DNA from: Ignelater luminosus | Lineage: Eukaryota; Arthropoda; Insecta; Coleoptera; Elateridae | Length of the DNA stretch: 64,000 nucleotides | Reading direction: 5' to 3' | Assembly (NCBI GenBank): GCA_011009095.1 | Contig: VTPC01089649.1 | Span: 250,514-314,513 of the forward strand | Part shown: positions 13,178 to 24,181 of the stretch, in pieces | How positions within the stretch are numbered: position 1 is the stretch's first letter | Layout of the letters: every line of letters starts with the position of its first letter | Translations under genes and position numbers: made by a program | Notes under the pieces: model-generated | Told to the model about the DNA's origin: nothing | The model's input: the letters and a program-made list of their open reading frames with translations, nothing else | Database searches by the model: none

Positions 13178-14690
13178 TAATTTTGAACGAATAATTTTAA
13201 TTTCAAAAAAATGTAGTTTGGACTTTAGTGATTCCAAAAACTGGCTTAGACCCTGTAAATGTTTCTGAGCCCTTTCTAGCTAGGGAATTAGCTTCTTCAT
13301 TACCTTTTATCTCCTTGTGCCCAGGAGTCACATAAGGGTGACTCTATCGAGGTTCGCAAGGGTTATGAGGCTTTGAAGATAATACCATACCAGTTTTGAG
13401 TTAATCTGGTGACTGGCGAGCACTCCTAGAGCGGCTTGACTGTCAGTTAATATCAGGAAGGCAGTGACATATTTCCCTTATGATGCATACCATTAAATCT
13501 AGGCTTTATATCATGTATTCTAGCTCCAGTGCCACTGTCAGTTTTAGATACATCTGTATATTATACAGGTGCTTCAGCCTGACTGCGTATTTGTTGTACT
13601 TCTTAAGTCCAGCTTAGTTGGATGATAAAGGATTTATTGTAATATTGCCTAACGGGCATAGTGTCACGGCTCATATCTACTATAAAGTTTGTGATTATAT
13701 TTGTTATCCCGGCATAGTCATGGGCAAATCTGGTTTGCCAGGTTCCATTACATTCCAGCCTGTGCGCCGCCAATCTCACCTCCGCCTTAACTACTATGTT
13801 AAGTGGAAATTGATCTTATCGCACTATTAGTATAGAGACAAGTTTTTGGAGTTTTGATGATTCTGTTATTGCCTGTCTCCGTCCCACCATTAGCCACAGC
13901 TGTGTACATCCAATGTACCATGCGTGGTTTGAATCTCCAGGTTTTGCCTAGTGCTCGTTTGGTTGTCATCAAGATCATTCTATCTTTGTTTGTAATTTTT
14001 TGAATGTGCTGTTGAAGTAAAACGGGTATTATCCCATCAGGTCCCGGTGCTTTATGTGCTCAATTCCTTGAGAGGTTATGACTTTGTTGGATATTAGCCA
14101 ATCTTAATTTGCTAAATTAGCTACATATGAATCTGGAAGGTGCGTTTGGAGGAGTACCTCCAAAGTTTTCTTACTTGTTTCTGTGTGTTCGCCGTTTGGC
14201 TTTAGTATAGTTCCTACAGTTTCCACCGCATCTCTGGCTAAGATTTTCTAAAATCGAGCTGCTTCTAAAGTGTTCTCGACTTCTTGGTAGAACTTTCTCC
14301 AGAGGTCATTCTTGGCCTTACGTATTTGTTTATTGTATTCAGTGCGTGGTATTCTCCCCACTCTTCTGTTCTCTTAGCATGTTAAATAATTTACGCGTCT
14401 TTTCTGAGTTTTGTCAGTTTCTTAATCTACCAGCTATAGTATCCTTGTTAGAGGTTAGTTTTCTGATTGGACGGTTATTATATGACATGTGCTTATAATA
14501 GCTTCTTGTAAGTATACTGCAGTTAGCCTAAACATACCATTACTTTGAGCTTCTTTGACGTTAATTACGTGGCGTAATCCACCTAATTCCCTTTCTTTTT
14601 CTATGATGGATGTGGTACTCAAGCTTTCAAAATAAGTTCGAGAAACAATTCTACATTTTTTTATCAAGTGCTCTGTGTTTTATCAGTTTA
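13178..14690 (-). mobile_element. Decayed LINE with RNase H domain, internally deleted (piece 1)
   Basis: Read on the minus strand from high to low coordinates, it starts with the end of an endonuclease-like region and its linker (YNKQIRKAKNDLWRKFYQEVENT, about 14340-14270, then VETVGTILKPNG). Next comes the first RT block KAPGPDGII (about 14053-14027), then a post-RT thumb region (LMTTKRALGKTWRFKPRMVHW, about 13975-13910). An RNase H domain (LTDSQAALGVLASHQI near 13450, and EKGSETFTG near 13270) ends it. There are many stops, including one where the conserved RNase H WVPGH tryptophan is expected. RT block 1 joins directly to thumb sequence at about 14008/14009, so most of the RT palm has been deleted. 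The architecture fits I/R1/LOA-group LINEs; I cannot name the clade. Confidence 0.8.
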
Positions 14691-16450
14691 TTCTCTTGTC
14701 TGTGACTAGGAATATTATTTCAGTAGGAATTTGCATTTGTCGCTGCACCTTTCTTAGCAAGACAATTGATTTCGTCGTTGTTTTCTATTCCCCACATTAA
14801 AGTAACCTTATTGCCTTTTATTAGTTGCTTTAGAAACTGCCTGCAGTTCTAGGCGTTCTTGATTCAGAAGAGTAGAATTTGAGAGCCTTTAAAGCCTCCC
14901 GGTTGTTGTTTTCTCCTGTGTTCTTGAATGTGAAGATCTGACATGAATTTATGTCTGAAGGCTTGATGGAGTAACAACTCCTATTTCTTCTCTATCATCT
15001 GTCTAGATCCGTCTGTGTAGTAGATAAGAAAATCTTGTTCCAATTAGAGAATTTCACTGCTCCAAGTCTCGCAATAATTAACGACCACCTCGTATGGGCA
15101 TTCTAAACAATGCTGTCTAGCACAGGTTTTGTTAAGGACTGAAGTTGAACGTGTATCAATATCCTTAAGTGACCAGTTAGGTTTCCGTTTTATTTTTGTT
15201 GCTTGTTGCAATCTCTAAGCCCCTAACAATGTTTTCCTTTTTATATGAATCTGTAGAGAAATTGGACTTATTGTTAATTTTGTCAGTGCCACATGAATAT
15301 GCTGATTGTTTTTACTCTTAGACCTTTGTAGCCTGTTCGACTCTCCTATTGTATTCTGTTCTTTTGTCTTGGAGTACTACACCTTTCCAATTTCGATATA
15401 AAATCACAGATTTCGTCAAAGAGCCTACGGCATGTCCAAAAGGCTGACGTTGCCTTTGTCTAAATGTTAGTTAAATGTAGGTTCCATATAGTTTCTTGAC
15501 TTAACATTAATCCCCAGAAAATCAACAAAAATGGTAGATAGTACAATAATTATCTTATTGGAATTCACGTTAAGTTCCTTTTCCAGACATCAATTTTCTA
15601 TCAAGTTGTATATTTACCATTGATAACCTAAACTAAAGTGGCATAGTTTAATTAGAAGTTTATCAATCACCTGTGTTCACAGCGAATGATTCCACTTTAG
15701 GGACATCCCTTTACTGTAAAGACAATGAGAGGATTATTTCCAATAAAAGTCGTAATAATACGTCATGGTCTTAGCATGATGTTGATCTATATTTAATAGT
15801 GTGGGGTTTTGTTTCCTTTATCAAATGCATCCTTTATATCTATGGATGCACATAACGTCACTGGTATCTTTTCAACATCTTTAACTAGACAAAGCAGAGC
15901 GCTTATAGTGGATTCTTTTACTTGATAGCAAATTGTTTTGGAAGAAATGAGTATGTATAAGGATATTGCCTCTGATAGGGTTGTCTATGATTTAAGTAAA
16001 AATGAACTAACTTCTTGTTTTTGGTATAAACACCAATATAACTTTCCTCCATGGAAGTATGTAGAGTATAGCTTGCTTTCAAGGTATTTGTAAGGTAAGG
16101 TGATTTATAGGGATAGTCCATTTAATTTTGTTTGAGATGAAGATATTAACATCCAGGCTTTTTCCAGTTCTGGGTACTCTAAAAATAGGCTCCTCTAGAT
16201 TAGCCTGTTTGATTATGTCTTTGAGGCTTTTTAAGAAAACCTACCTATCAGAAGAATGATGTTCTCTAGACATACTAGTATTAGCTGTCAAGGCAGGTTC
16301 ATTTATCCCTTCCCAGGATTGTTTTCAGGACTTACGTTTGGTTTTTCTTAATTCCTTTTATTGTAGTCTTCAGTAAGTTCTTCCAATCTCGCACTCTCAG
16401 CCTTGCTAGATTTTCTTATTACTCGTTTTGGCTTTGAATCCATCGAAAGC
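14691..16450 (-). mobile_element. Decayed LINE with RT and RNase H (piece 2)
   Basis: A second minus-strand LINE of related type. Near 15854-15818 it reads CASIDIKDAFDK, the RT palm block. Near 15715 it reads TVKGCP, the start of the GCPQGG block. Near 15020-15000 it reads YYTDGSR, the start of RNase H, and near 14850-14740 KGNKVTLMW and LAKKGAATNA, the end of RNase H. Many stops and frame changes show that it is old, clearly older than the retrotransposon fossils beside it. The left border with piece 1 and the right border are approximate. Upstream remnants such as KAESARLEELTEDYNKR (about 16400) suggest the endonuclease-RT linker. Confidence 0.7.
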
Positions 16451-17086
16451 TGTTCTTTTTTCCACTGTGAAACTGATTACAAGTTTACTGTAACCTAAAA
16501 GCTTCGGAATAGCAGAACAGCTATAGCTTTAGTAGGTGGTAGCATTATGCAAAGTTAGTGGTAACACTAATTTTTTATAAAGACTACCTGATTTGAATTC
16601 CGTGAATAGCATTATTTATTTGTCTCAAAATTAATTCTGAGAACCTTAGGTAAATTAATTTTTATAGAAAAAAAAGAAATCTAGATTTAATTTATGATTT
16701 CTTGTTTCCAGTATTTTGTAAACTGAAATGTAAAAAAATGAAATTTTCTACTGGTCTTTATTGTGGTGTCTATTATTTAATACGAATTTCAGTTGTCGAC
16801 ACGGGCCATTCAATCACGCCTTTTCCGAAAATGCACGTTACGCCACTGGCAAAACCTACTCGGCGACCTACTCTTGTGTTTTTTCATAAAATGCACCGTT
16901 TGCTAGTAAAATCGAATTTTCAGAAGTCACGTAATGTAAGTGAGAAACCTTAAATAAGAAGGTTCGATTTTGCATGACCTTATGACGCTTATGAGTTATG
17001 ATTTGCCACAATTCGCGATTTTCATCAACCAACACTATACGCTGAAAGCCCACTCGTCTAAGTATTATCCCTGATTATCCGTAATA
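16451..17086. other. Intergenic, nothing recognised
   Basis: AT-rich DNA with only chance open frames. A short inverted motif (AAAATCGAA near 16910 and TTCGATTTT near 16965) may be the core of an unknown MITE. Confidence 0.4.
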
Positions 17087-18740
17087 TACAGAGTGTTTTA
17101 TGATGGGTACATATAGATGTAATAGTAGATTCTACATAGCAAAACTAGAAAAGAGAAACTCTTATAAACCTATGTTCTATAGTGTTTTGTTCCCAGTATA
17201 GAGAGTGATAAAAGTTTTTAAAATAAAAAATTTATTTTTTTTAAATAATTTAAATGGATGTAAAAAATATCTACAACTGCTGAAAATAGCGTCCTTCAGC
17301 TGCAATACATGTTGATACATATAAAATGCATCGTCTCTTATATAAACTGTAACTGTAATGCATAATCAGTCTCAACTCCACAGCAGTGCTGTATTGCTAA
17401 ATTATGTTTTGGGTATATGCATTTTCTGTGTTGACAATTAATTGTACATAAAAAACAAAGTTGATGAATTCCACAGCATTTGCAATTTAAGTTAAAATGC
17501 ACAAAAGGGCAAGAAGTACCTAAAAATATTAACTTTCTGCAGTGAAACATGAACATGCGCTCAACTGCGATATAAACAAGTAACCACAGACTGACAGATG
17601 ACAATAATTGCCACCTTGACATCAACAAATCCTCTTGTTGGAAGTTTTAAATTAAGCTCTAACTCTTAAAAAATAGCTAGTTAACAGAAAACCAAAAAAA
17701 AAGATCACGATTGACATTATGTTGTATGCATGGCTTCATATCAACGAACAAGTAAATTCTGTGAATTACACAATTGCTTAGGCTGTTGATGAATTTCCGC
17801 AGCAGCTTGATAAAGTTGATTTATTAAATGTTCTTGACTTTCGATTGGAATAAAGTACTTTTTCTTTCAAACAACCCCATAGATAAAAGTCTAGAATACT
17901 TAAGTGCAGTGAAGGAGCTGACCCCCTGCACCCAACCAAGCTGTTACTGAACCTGCAGTATGAATAGAAGTCCCATCTTGCTGAAACCACATGTTCCTTT
18001 GTGGGCCAGAGGTACATCTTACATAAGAATAGACAGAGCTTCTTGGAGAAACTTTGGCTAGTTTTGAGCATTAAAATGATTTTATTCTAAATTGATGTTG
18101 AAATCTGGTTTCCCAAACTTGATGTGGACTTTCTAATGCCCATGTATGCAAATTATGGTAGTTATTCACTTCGTTTCCAGTGAAATGGGGTATCACCAAT
18201 GGCAAAAATTTTGTTGAGCGATATTGTCTCCTTTGCATAGATTTTGCACGCTTTATAAATGGTGAGGGTGATATTCTTTGTCATGAATTTTGCGCCACAC
18301 TGAACTTTGAAACAAACCTAGATGGTTAGCAATTCTATGGGTATAAGTAGTAGGATTAGCAGTTATTGCATTTATGGTATCATTTTCAAGATCAATATTT
18401 CTGTTTCGACCAACTGGTGAATTGGAAAAAATTCACACACGTTATTGTGAATTCGTATAAAAATTTGATGATCTGGATGTCTACAATTTGGATATTGCTG
18501 ATGGTATTCTTCTGCTGCATTTCCACAAATAAAATGCATATCAGCATATTTCGCGATTAGTATACTCCATTATTATTAACTACTGTTGATAATAATGACA
18601 CTACTATTTGATACAAATCAAGATAACTAAAGCAGCTTACTACTCACAAATTGTTTGACAGAATTTGTTCGTTGTTATTTTGCATGGCAACTAGATGTAA
18701 TCTGTTGTCAGTTTCTCCTCATTATCTCAGTAATCCTTGA
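17087..18740 (-). mobile_element. Decayed Tc1/mariner-superfamily transposon (DUF4817-like transposase)
   Basis: The minus strand carries a broken transposase. Near 18390-18270 it reads RNIDLENDTINAITANPTT and HRIANHLGLFQSSVWRKIH, an HTH region. Near 18150-18080 are NYHNLHTWALESPHQVWE and RFQHQF. Near 17985-17940 is WFQQDGTSIHTAGSVTAWLG, with the second catalytic D. Near 17885 in another frame is LDFYLWGCLKEKV, with the third acidic residue. At least three stops or frameshifts make it inactive. The left end TACAGAGTGTTTTATG at 17087 resembles the CAGGGTG-type termini common in the window. The matching right terminus is not clear, so that border is approximate. It lies downstream of PARP16. 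Confidence 0.75.
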
Positions 18741-18881
18741 GAATTGGATATGGGTGTGTTATGGTTTTTTTACTCCAAATGTTTAATGAGCCCCTAGAGT
18801 TGTGTCCACACCTTTTGAATTTCTGTGAATATGATTTGGTACAATATAATAAAACTACATTCAGTAATTGAGTACAAACAA

Positions 18882-18887
18882 TTTATT
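18882..18887 (-). other. Candidate polyadenylation signal of PARP16
   Basis: AATAAA on the minus strand (TTTATT on the plus strand), 324 bases beyond the PARP16 stop codon. It is the first such hexamer I find downstream. Being AT-rich, it could be chance. Confidence 0.4.
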
Positions 18888-19210
18888 TAACAAAAGTAAA
18901 TATATTTTCATATAAAAATTATTTTACATAACCAATAGTATTATGGAACTACTATGTGAAAGACTATTATATGTTACGTATAATGGTCTCGAGCATATAT
19001 CAACTGGCCAAGTCATATTTAATCACAATTAAGTTCCTAATATCTTATGTAGTTATAAATCATGAAATAAAACTAAAAACTTCTTATCAGTTATAGAACT
19101 GAAAAAACAAAATACTACAGAACAAACTAAGAAATCTGATAATACTTCTGGATGGAATTTGGAAAAATTAAGATACAATGCTTTGGATTATTATAAGAAC
19201 AAAATCTTTG

Positions 19211-22200
19211 TTATGAATATATCATCCTATACAATCGATTTTGTATTCTTGCCCATGTAGGGCCTTGGAAAAATCCAATACAGAATAAAATTATCACATA
19301 CAAAACAATTAACACTAATGTCAGGTTGTTATATATCCACGACTTCATGGTGAAAGCGGAATCCTTTTTGTAAACAAATAGATATTTCAATCGTACCATA
19401 TCACTATCTGTTACAACGAAATATTTATCTGGAATACTGCCAGAAATACTACCTTGGTTAACAGCTCGTTCCTTAAATTTTGCATCTGAAATTTTACATT
19501 CATATTTTAATAAAATATCAAATATATAAATTAATAGACAATTATGTCCACTATCAGGGGCGCTCGTAACCTAACTTCAGGGTAGGTAAATTGAATTTCT
19601 TTATAATTTGACAACCAGTCATGTGATTCCGGCCTACTCTGAAGTTAGGTCACAGGCCGCTGCTGCCCATTATTAATACGTTTGATATAAAAATCTAAGA
19701 TACACAGAAATTTGAAGTAGAGAGCTCAAATGTTATATTGTTTTATATGTCTTAAATTGTAAATAAACTCACAAAGGCTGAATTTCAAAAATCCTCTAAC
19801 CTAACATTTTGTTTGCTATTGCCTTGTGTGCAGGTTTAAAACTTATTTAGAAGGTTTATTGTTTTGTGCTGTTTAACGTGATCTTCAAGTGCAGACTTGC
19901 TTTATATGGAAAACTTTAATGCGAATTTTGATCCTGAAAAAGTGCATATTCAAGTCGATGTTGTGCTAAAATATAAGCTCATCCTAAAATGTTGGATGAA
20001 GGATGTTCCAAATCGCTTTCAATTAAAGTTAATACGTCCTGTATGGTGTCCTTTGACAGCTGGAATCTTTAGAAGAATTCTATGTCATTCCAGTCATTAA
20101 AATGATCAGGCCTTTCACGGATGGTGTATTCTTCCCGTACAGGAAATAATTCTTCTATTTCTTTTAGTTCTAACAGCACATTTGCCATTCCTAATAAATT
20201 TTTTTATGTGTTTCATGATGAAAATCACGTGTACACATAACAAAGAAATAACACAACAAAAATTATATTTGGTTATGTTCATACTTCCTAGCAGTTGACA
20301 GGAGGTTATGTTTATGATTGAAATAAAAAATTTCGATTATTTTCGATCTTGTTTGTTTCGATTCGGGAATTTATTTTTACAGGTTATATTTATATCAGAA
20401 TTGCATCCTGGTTATTTTAAACCATGCAGTATTGCAAAACAAGACCAAATAGTCTTTTATTGATGTTAATGTTTATTGAGGTAACATTTTAATATGTACA
20501 AATGGAAAATTTACAAGTTGATGTAAAATAGTTTGGTGCGAAGAGTTGAATTTCAAGCATTTAATTAACTGCAAGGCAACCGTTGAGTCATAAACAGCTT
20601 TAAGCATGCGTCAATGCTTTTGGCTGTTCTTGTAATAGTTTTATAGGATTAGACTGTAGTTCCAGTGATTTAATAAACTCTTGTCAAGGCTAAGTCGTTT
20701 AATCAATATCTAAAAAGTTGCACTGAAAAGGCTTCTGGCTTGAGAAATTTTTCTATTGATTCATTCTTAGAAAAATGTTTAGAATTCCTGTTTATATTGA
20801 TTAATTTATTTAAAACAATTTTAAGATAAGCTGCACTGCAAATTACTTAAGTGCCTTGGTATTATTGTTTTTGATTTTTTAATAATGGGTTGTGTGGACA
20901 CACTTGTCAATATCATGTTTGAAGGATAGTCTATCTCTGTCAAACTAACCATGAATTCTTCTGTGCTCTCTCTTCTTTGACAAATGTGTTCACACTAATT
21001 CAATGACAAACAAACATTAAATTGATATCAAGGCACTCTATAAAATACTTGCCTTTGCATTTGACTTTGTCAATATCATCAATAACTTCACACACTGCAA
21101 TTATACTTTTTCTACCTCCTAATGTACTGTGTACCCATGATAAACTAAATGGAGCATATGTCATGCTAACAGTTATTTCAGATGTTAAATATATTCCTTT
21201 TCCATAAAGAAGTTCCTGAAAAATGAAAACAAATGAATCTTAAATATCTTCTACTGTCAACTATCAATATTTTCACAGCAACAATCTTTAAAAACATTTG
21301 CACTTTAAATGTTATTTAAATACACAACAATGCTATAAATCTAATTCAATTTTGTATTTCTTATTGTTTTCGAGATCCAATAAATTTGAACTGAAAATAA
21401 AACCTATTTGAGTATGTTGTAATGCTCCAGTGACTTAAAAGTCTAGTCAATGCTGAAGAAGAAATATTTAAATTAAGCATACAAGGTAATCAATTTTACT
21501 TAACTTTCCTTGTATCATAATTCACTTGTAACTTTTAATCTCAATTAACCGTTACTCCCTTAACCTAAAATTTATATTATTGTTCGTTTCAAAATAAGGA
21601 AAACTAACATTCCTCAATAAACTATTGCATACAATTCTTGTCATTTGTAAGTATAAACTGTTTGAAAATATCAAATGCTATACAAGTACTGTAATGATTT
21701 ATTTTGAAATTGATAGTTGTGCTGCTGCCAAGTTAAACCAAAATTCAAAACAGTTGCGTCCTTAATTATTTTAGATTCTATCAGCAAACATAATACCTTT
21801 GCAATACCAAAATGCTGCTGAAGCCCGACCTTTAATATGGAATAAAAATTATCCAATTGGCTACCATGATAACCTAAAAAAGAACTTCTAGATCCTTTTC
21901 TTTTATGCCACGTAGTCTCAGCTCTTTCAGGATAAATAACTTCAAATGTATAGTGTGGTTGGAATGATTTTCTTATTTCACTAGGTACATTCACTTCATT
22001 CTATGATCAGAAAAAAGAATATAAACGACTACAGTAGTCTACATACTATTTTGATTACCTACATAACTGATCTTTTTTAATTGTGGCTGCTCCTTTTGAC
22101 AAAACAACCATAACAGTAATTCAATTACTTCGTTGGAACACATTTGTGGACTCTTCAATATATTGTCTAATGTTGGAATAGTTTCACATGTGCGTCTCTA

Positions 22201-22523
22201 AAAAAAGTTTTTTAAACTTTTACACATTTATCAATATATAATCGTTTACTCACCAGGTTGTCAATATCTTTATTGGATTCTTTAATATACATTGTAGGGA
22301 ATGGCCTTAAGCATCTATCTACTCTATAGGACTGAAGTGCAGCCATAAATAAACATAATAAAATATCACAACCATAAAAGTTATCACGTAAGATATTCAC
22401 GATGGCATTAAGTTTAGACTCTTTGGTTGTACAACTGGACATTTTATTATCAATACCTTCTTCGTTCCAGGTATCTGACGACATGTTGTTTATATTTAAA
22501 ATGTGTTTGTAATTATTAGACAT
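19211..22523 (-). CDS. PARP16: Protein mono-ADP-ribosyltransferase PARP16
   Basis: Mono-ADP-ribosyltransferase anchored in the ER membrane; in vertebrates it modifies stress kinases such as PERK and IRE1. Coding exons are 22523-22254, 22197-22063, 22000-21797, 21215-21053 and 19485-19211. They total 1047 nt, or 348 residues (human about 322). Phases agree at every junction. The N-terminal helical domain reads FMAALQSYRVDRCLRPFP (about residues 59-76), as in the vertebrate protein. The catalytic fold shows GYHGSQLDNFYSI (His180), GKGIYLTSE (Tyr212) and PDKYFVVTD (Tyr279), matching the H-Y-Y triad typical of mono-ADP-ribosylating PARPs. A hydrophobic tail segment at about 309-330 is the ER anchor. 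Introns are 56, 62, 581 and 1567 nt. Intron 4 has a GC donor (AG then GCAAGT). The start could also be Met14 or Met28, which would be closer to the usual length. The gene is divergent from IF1. Confidence 0.93.
19556..19670. repeat. Short palindromic MITE in PARP16 intron 4
   Basis: Inverted arms CCTAACTTCAGGGTAGG (19570-19586) and CCTACTCTGAAGTTAGG (19633-19649) match at 16 of 17 positions. Outer GC-rich shoulders are GGGGCGCTCG on the left and GGCCGCTGCTGCCC on the right. The family is not identified. Confidence 0.55.
19979..20188 (-). mobile_element. PIF/Harbinger transposase N-terminal remnant in PARP16 intron 4
   Basis: A 70-codon minus-strand frame begins MANVLLELKEIEELF and contains ERPDHFNDWNDIEFF, then RFQLSKDTIQDVLTLIESDL. 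This is the N-terminal region of HARBI1-like transposases (a D-[FV]-x-x-RF-[RQ]LSK pattern). A stop (TAA at 20069-20071) sits between FF and RF, and the nuclease domain is absent. Weak inverted similarity (ACGTGATCTTCA near 19878 against its counterpart near 20230) hints at the element ends. It is non-functional and in the same direction as the host gene. Confidence 0.72.
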
Positions 22524-23614
22524 TCTTTATATAGACAGGACTGAAAATAGTAACTTCTGTATTTTAATTTCTTCAGAAACATTATATACTTACTGACAAT
22601 GTTTTCTAAACCCATGGTTTATCTCACATTAAAACTTATTTCCATAAATGTTATATTCCTAGAAAATATAGAACTTGGGATTTACCAATTTTCTTGTCAA
22701 AATATTCTGTATTTATAGGTACAAGTGGTACAAGTTATATGTTACTGATATGGAAACCGTTTACGTTTCTTGTTATCAGGAATACACCAGAAGATTTGAT
22801 TATAGTTTGGCACGTTATTTGTTTTCAAATGAAGTAATTCACATGAACATTTATAGGAACTAGAACAAACCGTACGAGGATACAAAAATCAACAAATTAA
22901 AATATTGGCATCTGCCTTTTGTGATTTTAAGCTGGGAACATTAGGTACTACATTTGCTTAACAGATGGCGTGAGACAGTAGTGGCTACCGTACCACATAC
23001 ATGGTGATCGTTTGGATTTGTTTAGTTTTTTTGTCAAAATTAACGAAAAGTTTTTTATAGATTTTAAAAATTTATTTTTCTTTTTTGTGTATGTAGTAGT
23101 AGCGGTTTTAACAGTATTGCCATCAGGACGCCAGCCATTTTGAAAATGCGTTCAACAATTAACGGAATGAAAAACATTATTATGCTTAGTTTAAGCTTGT
23201 AAAATAAGGAACATAACTGATATAGAAATATCGTGGCTTTGCATTCTCTTGAGTAAAGTTTTTCTATTTTAAGGATAAATTATTTTCTTAATATAGATTA
23301 GCTCTTCGCTCTAAAGAAACCTAAATGTAATGTATTTTATTCATTCAGATTACTTAATTAGGTGTAGGCATGGAATTACAAGATTTTACAATTTTTGTCC
23401 TGATAATAACACTGTTAAAACAGACTTTTAATTATACATACGTAATATGTTACACATTTATGTCAAGATCAAACTAACCGTCAGTGTTACTAGAAGCACT
23501 TCCCGTTTCTAGGATCCCGGTGATATCTTGTGATTCTTGTCATATATTAAAAGTTTACTGCGAATAAAATTTTTCTAATTTTGATAAGTGAATCATTAAA
23601 GTCTATTTTGAAGA
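22524..23614. promoter_or_regulatory. Divergent spacer between PARP16 and IF1
   Basis: About 1.1 kb separate the two start codons, which face away from each other, so the spacer must hold both promoters or one shared promoter. It contains motifs resembling the YY1/Pho core (GATGGCG near 22974, and GCCATTTTG near 23134) and an arthropod initiator-like TCAGTG near 23480 upstream of IF1. No TATA box is evident. No transcription start was observed directly. Confidence 0.45.
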
Positions 23615-24081
23615 ATGAACTGTTTGCGCAATATTGCGATTCGCCCTACAACTCTTAGTGCCCTAAAGTAAGGAAATATTTTATATATTGCTTTGGTTAT
23701 GATGTAACTTTTGCCATTAAGAGATTTATGATAGATTATTTTTACAGACAAGCAAGATTCATGTCTAGTCAATTAGGTGACCTAGGTAGTGGTGCCGGTA
23801 AAGGTGGTGGTGGTGGTGGATCAATTCGTGAAGCTGGAGGTGCTTTTGGAAAAACAGAAGCAGCTCGCGAAGAAGAATATTTCTATAAGAAGGTATACAA
23901 ATGATACTTTATAAAAGTGCGCTTTAAATGAGTTTAACTGTACTTTTAGCAAAAAGAACAAATTCAGAAGTTAAAGTCTGATTTGAATGATGAAATTAGT
24001 TTCCATGAAGAACAAATTAAAAGGCATCAAGATGCCATAAGCCGTCATAAGCAACGAGTTACTGAGATCGACAAACACTAG
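23615..24081 (+). CDS. ATPIF1: Mitochondrial ATP synthase F1 inhibitor (IF1)
   Basis: Small mitochondrial protein that blocks reverse ATP hydrolysis by F1-ATPase when the matrix becomes acidic. Coding exons are 23615-23667, 23748-23892 and 23950-24081, with GT-AG introns of 80 and 57 nt. The product has 109 residues, the usual size. The start [20 protein letters not shown] is a basic, acid-free mitochondrial targeting sequence. After a glycine run (residues about 35-42, GGT repeats in the DNA) comes the conserved inhibitory segment [20 protein letters not shown] (43-62). The C-terminal coiled coil follows (about 65-107), with His85, His92 and His99 where the family has pH-sensing histidines. 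Exon 1 carries most of the targeting peptide and exon 3 the coiled coil. A divergent neighbour of PARP16, with no functional tie apparent. Confidence 0.96.
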
Positions 24082-24165
24082 AGCTTAACATTTGTATTTT
24101 GTAATACCTATGTTTAAGATATTCTGTGTAGTATACTTAATAGTTGTAAAACTACCTTAACGTAA

Positions 24166-24171
24166 AATAAA
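24166..24171 (+). other. Polyadenylation signal of IF1
   Basis: Canonical AATAAA 85 bases after the IF1 stop codon, on the coding strand. Confidence 0.65.
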
Positions 24172-24181
24172 TATGGCATGT

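Noticed and set aside
17338-17628. Minus-strand 96-codon Cys/His-rich open frame
   Set aside because: It lies within the decayed Tc1/mariner element's 3' part, outside the transposase frame. The cysteines do not form a recognisable zinc pattern.
18366-18560. Plus-strand open frame
   Set aside because: Antisense shadow of the N-terminal part of the minus-strand transposase remnant.
19897-20100. Plus-strand 67-codon open frame
   Set aside because: It is antisense to the Harbinger remnant, whose minus-strand reading has clear family motifs.
21022-21207. Plus-strand 61-codon open frame
   Set aside because: Antisense shadow of PARP16 exon 4.
22675-22863. Plus-strand frame after an AG acceptor-like site near 22717
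   Set aside because: It has no donor, no family match and lies in the PARP16/IF1 promoter spacer. Treated as chance.
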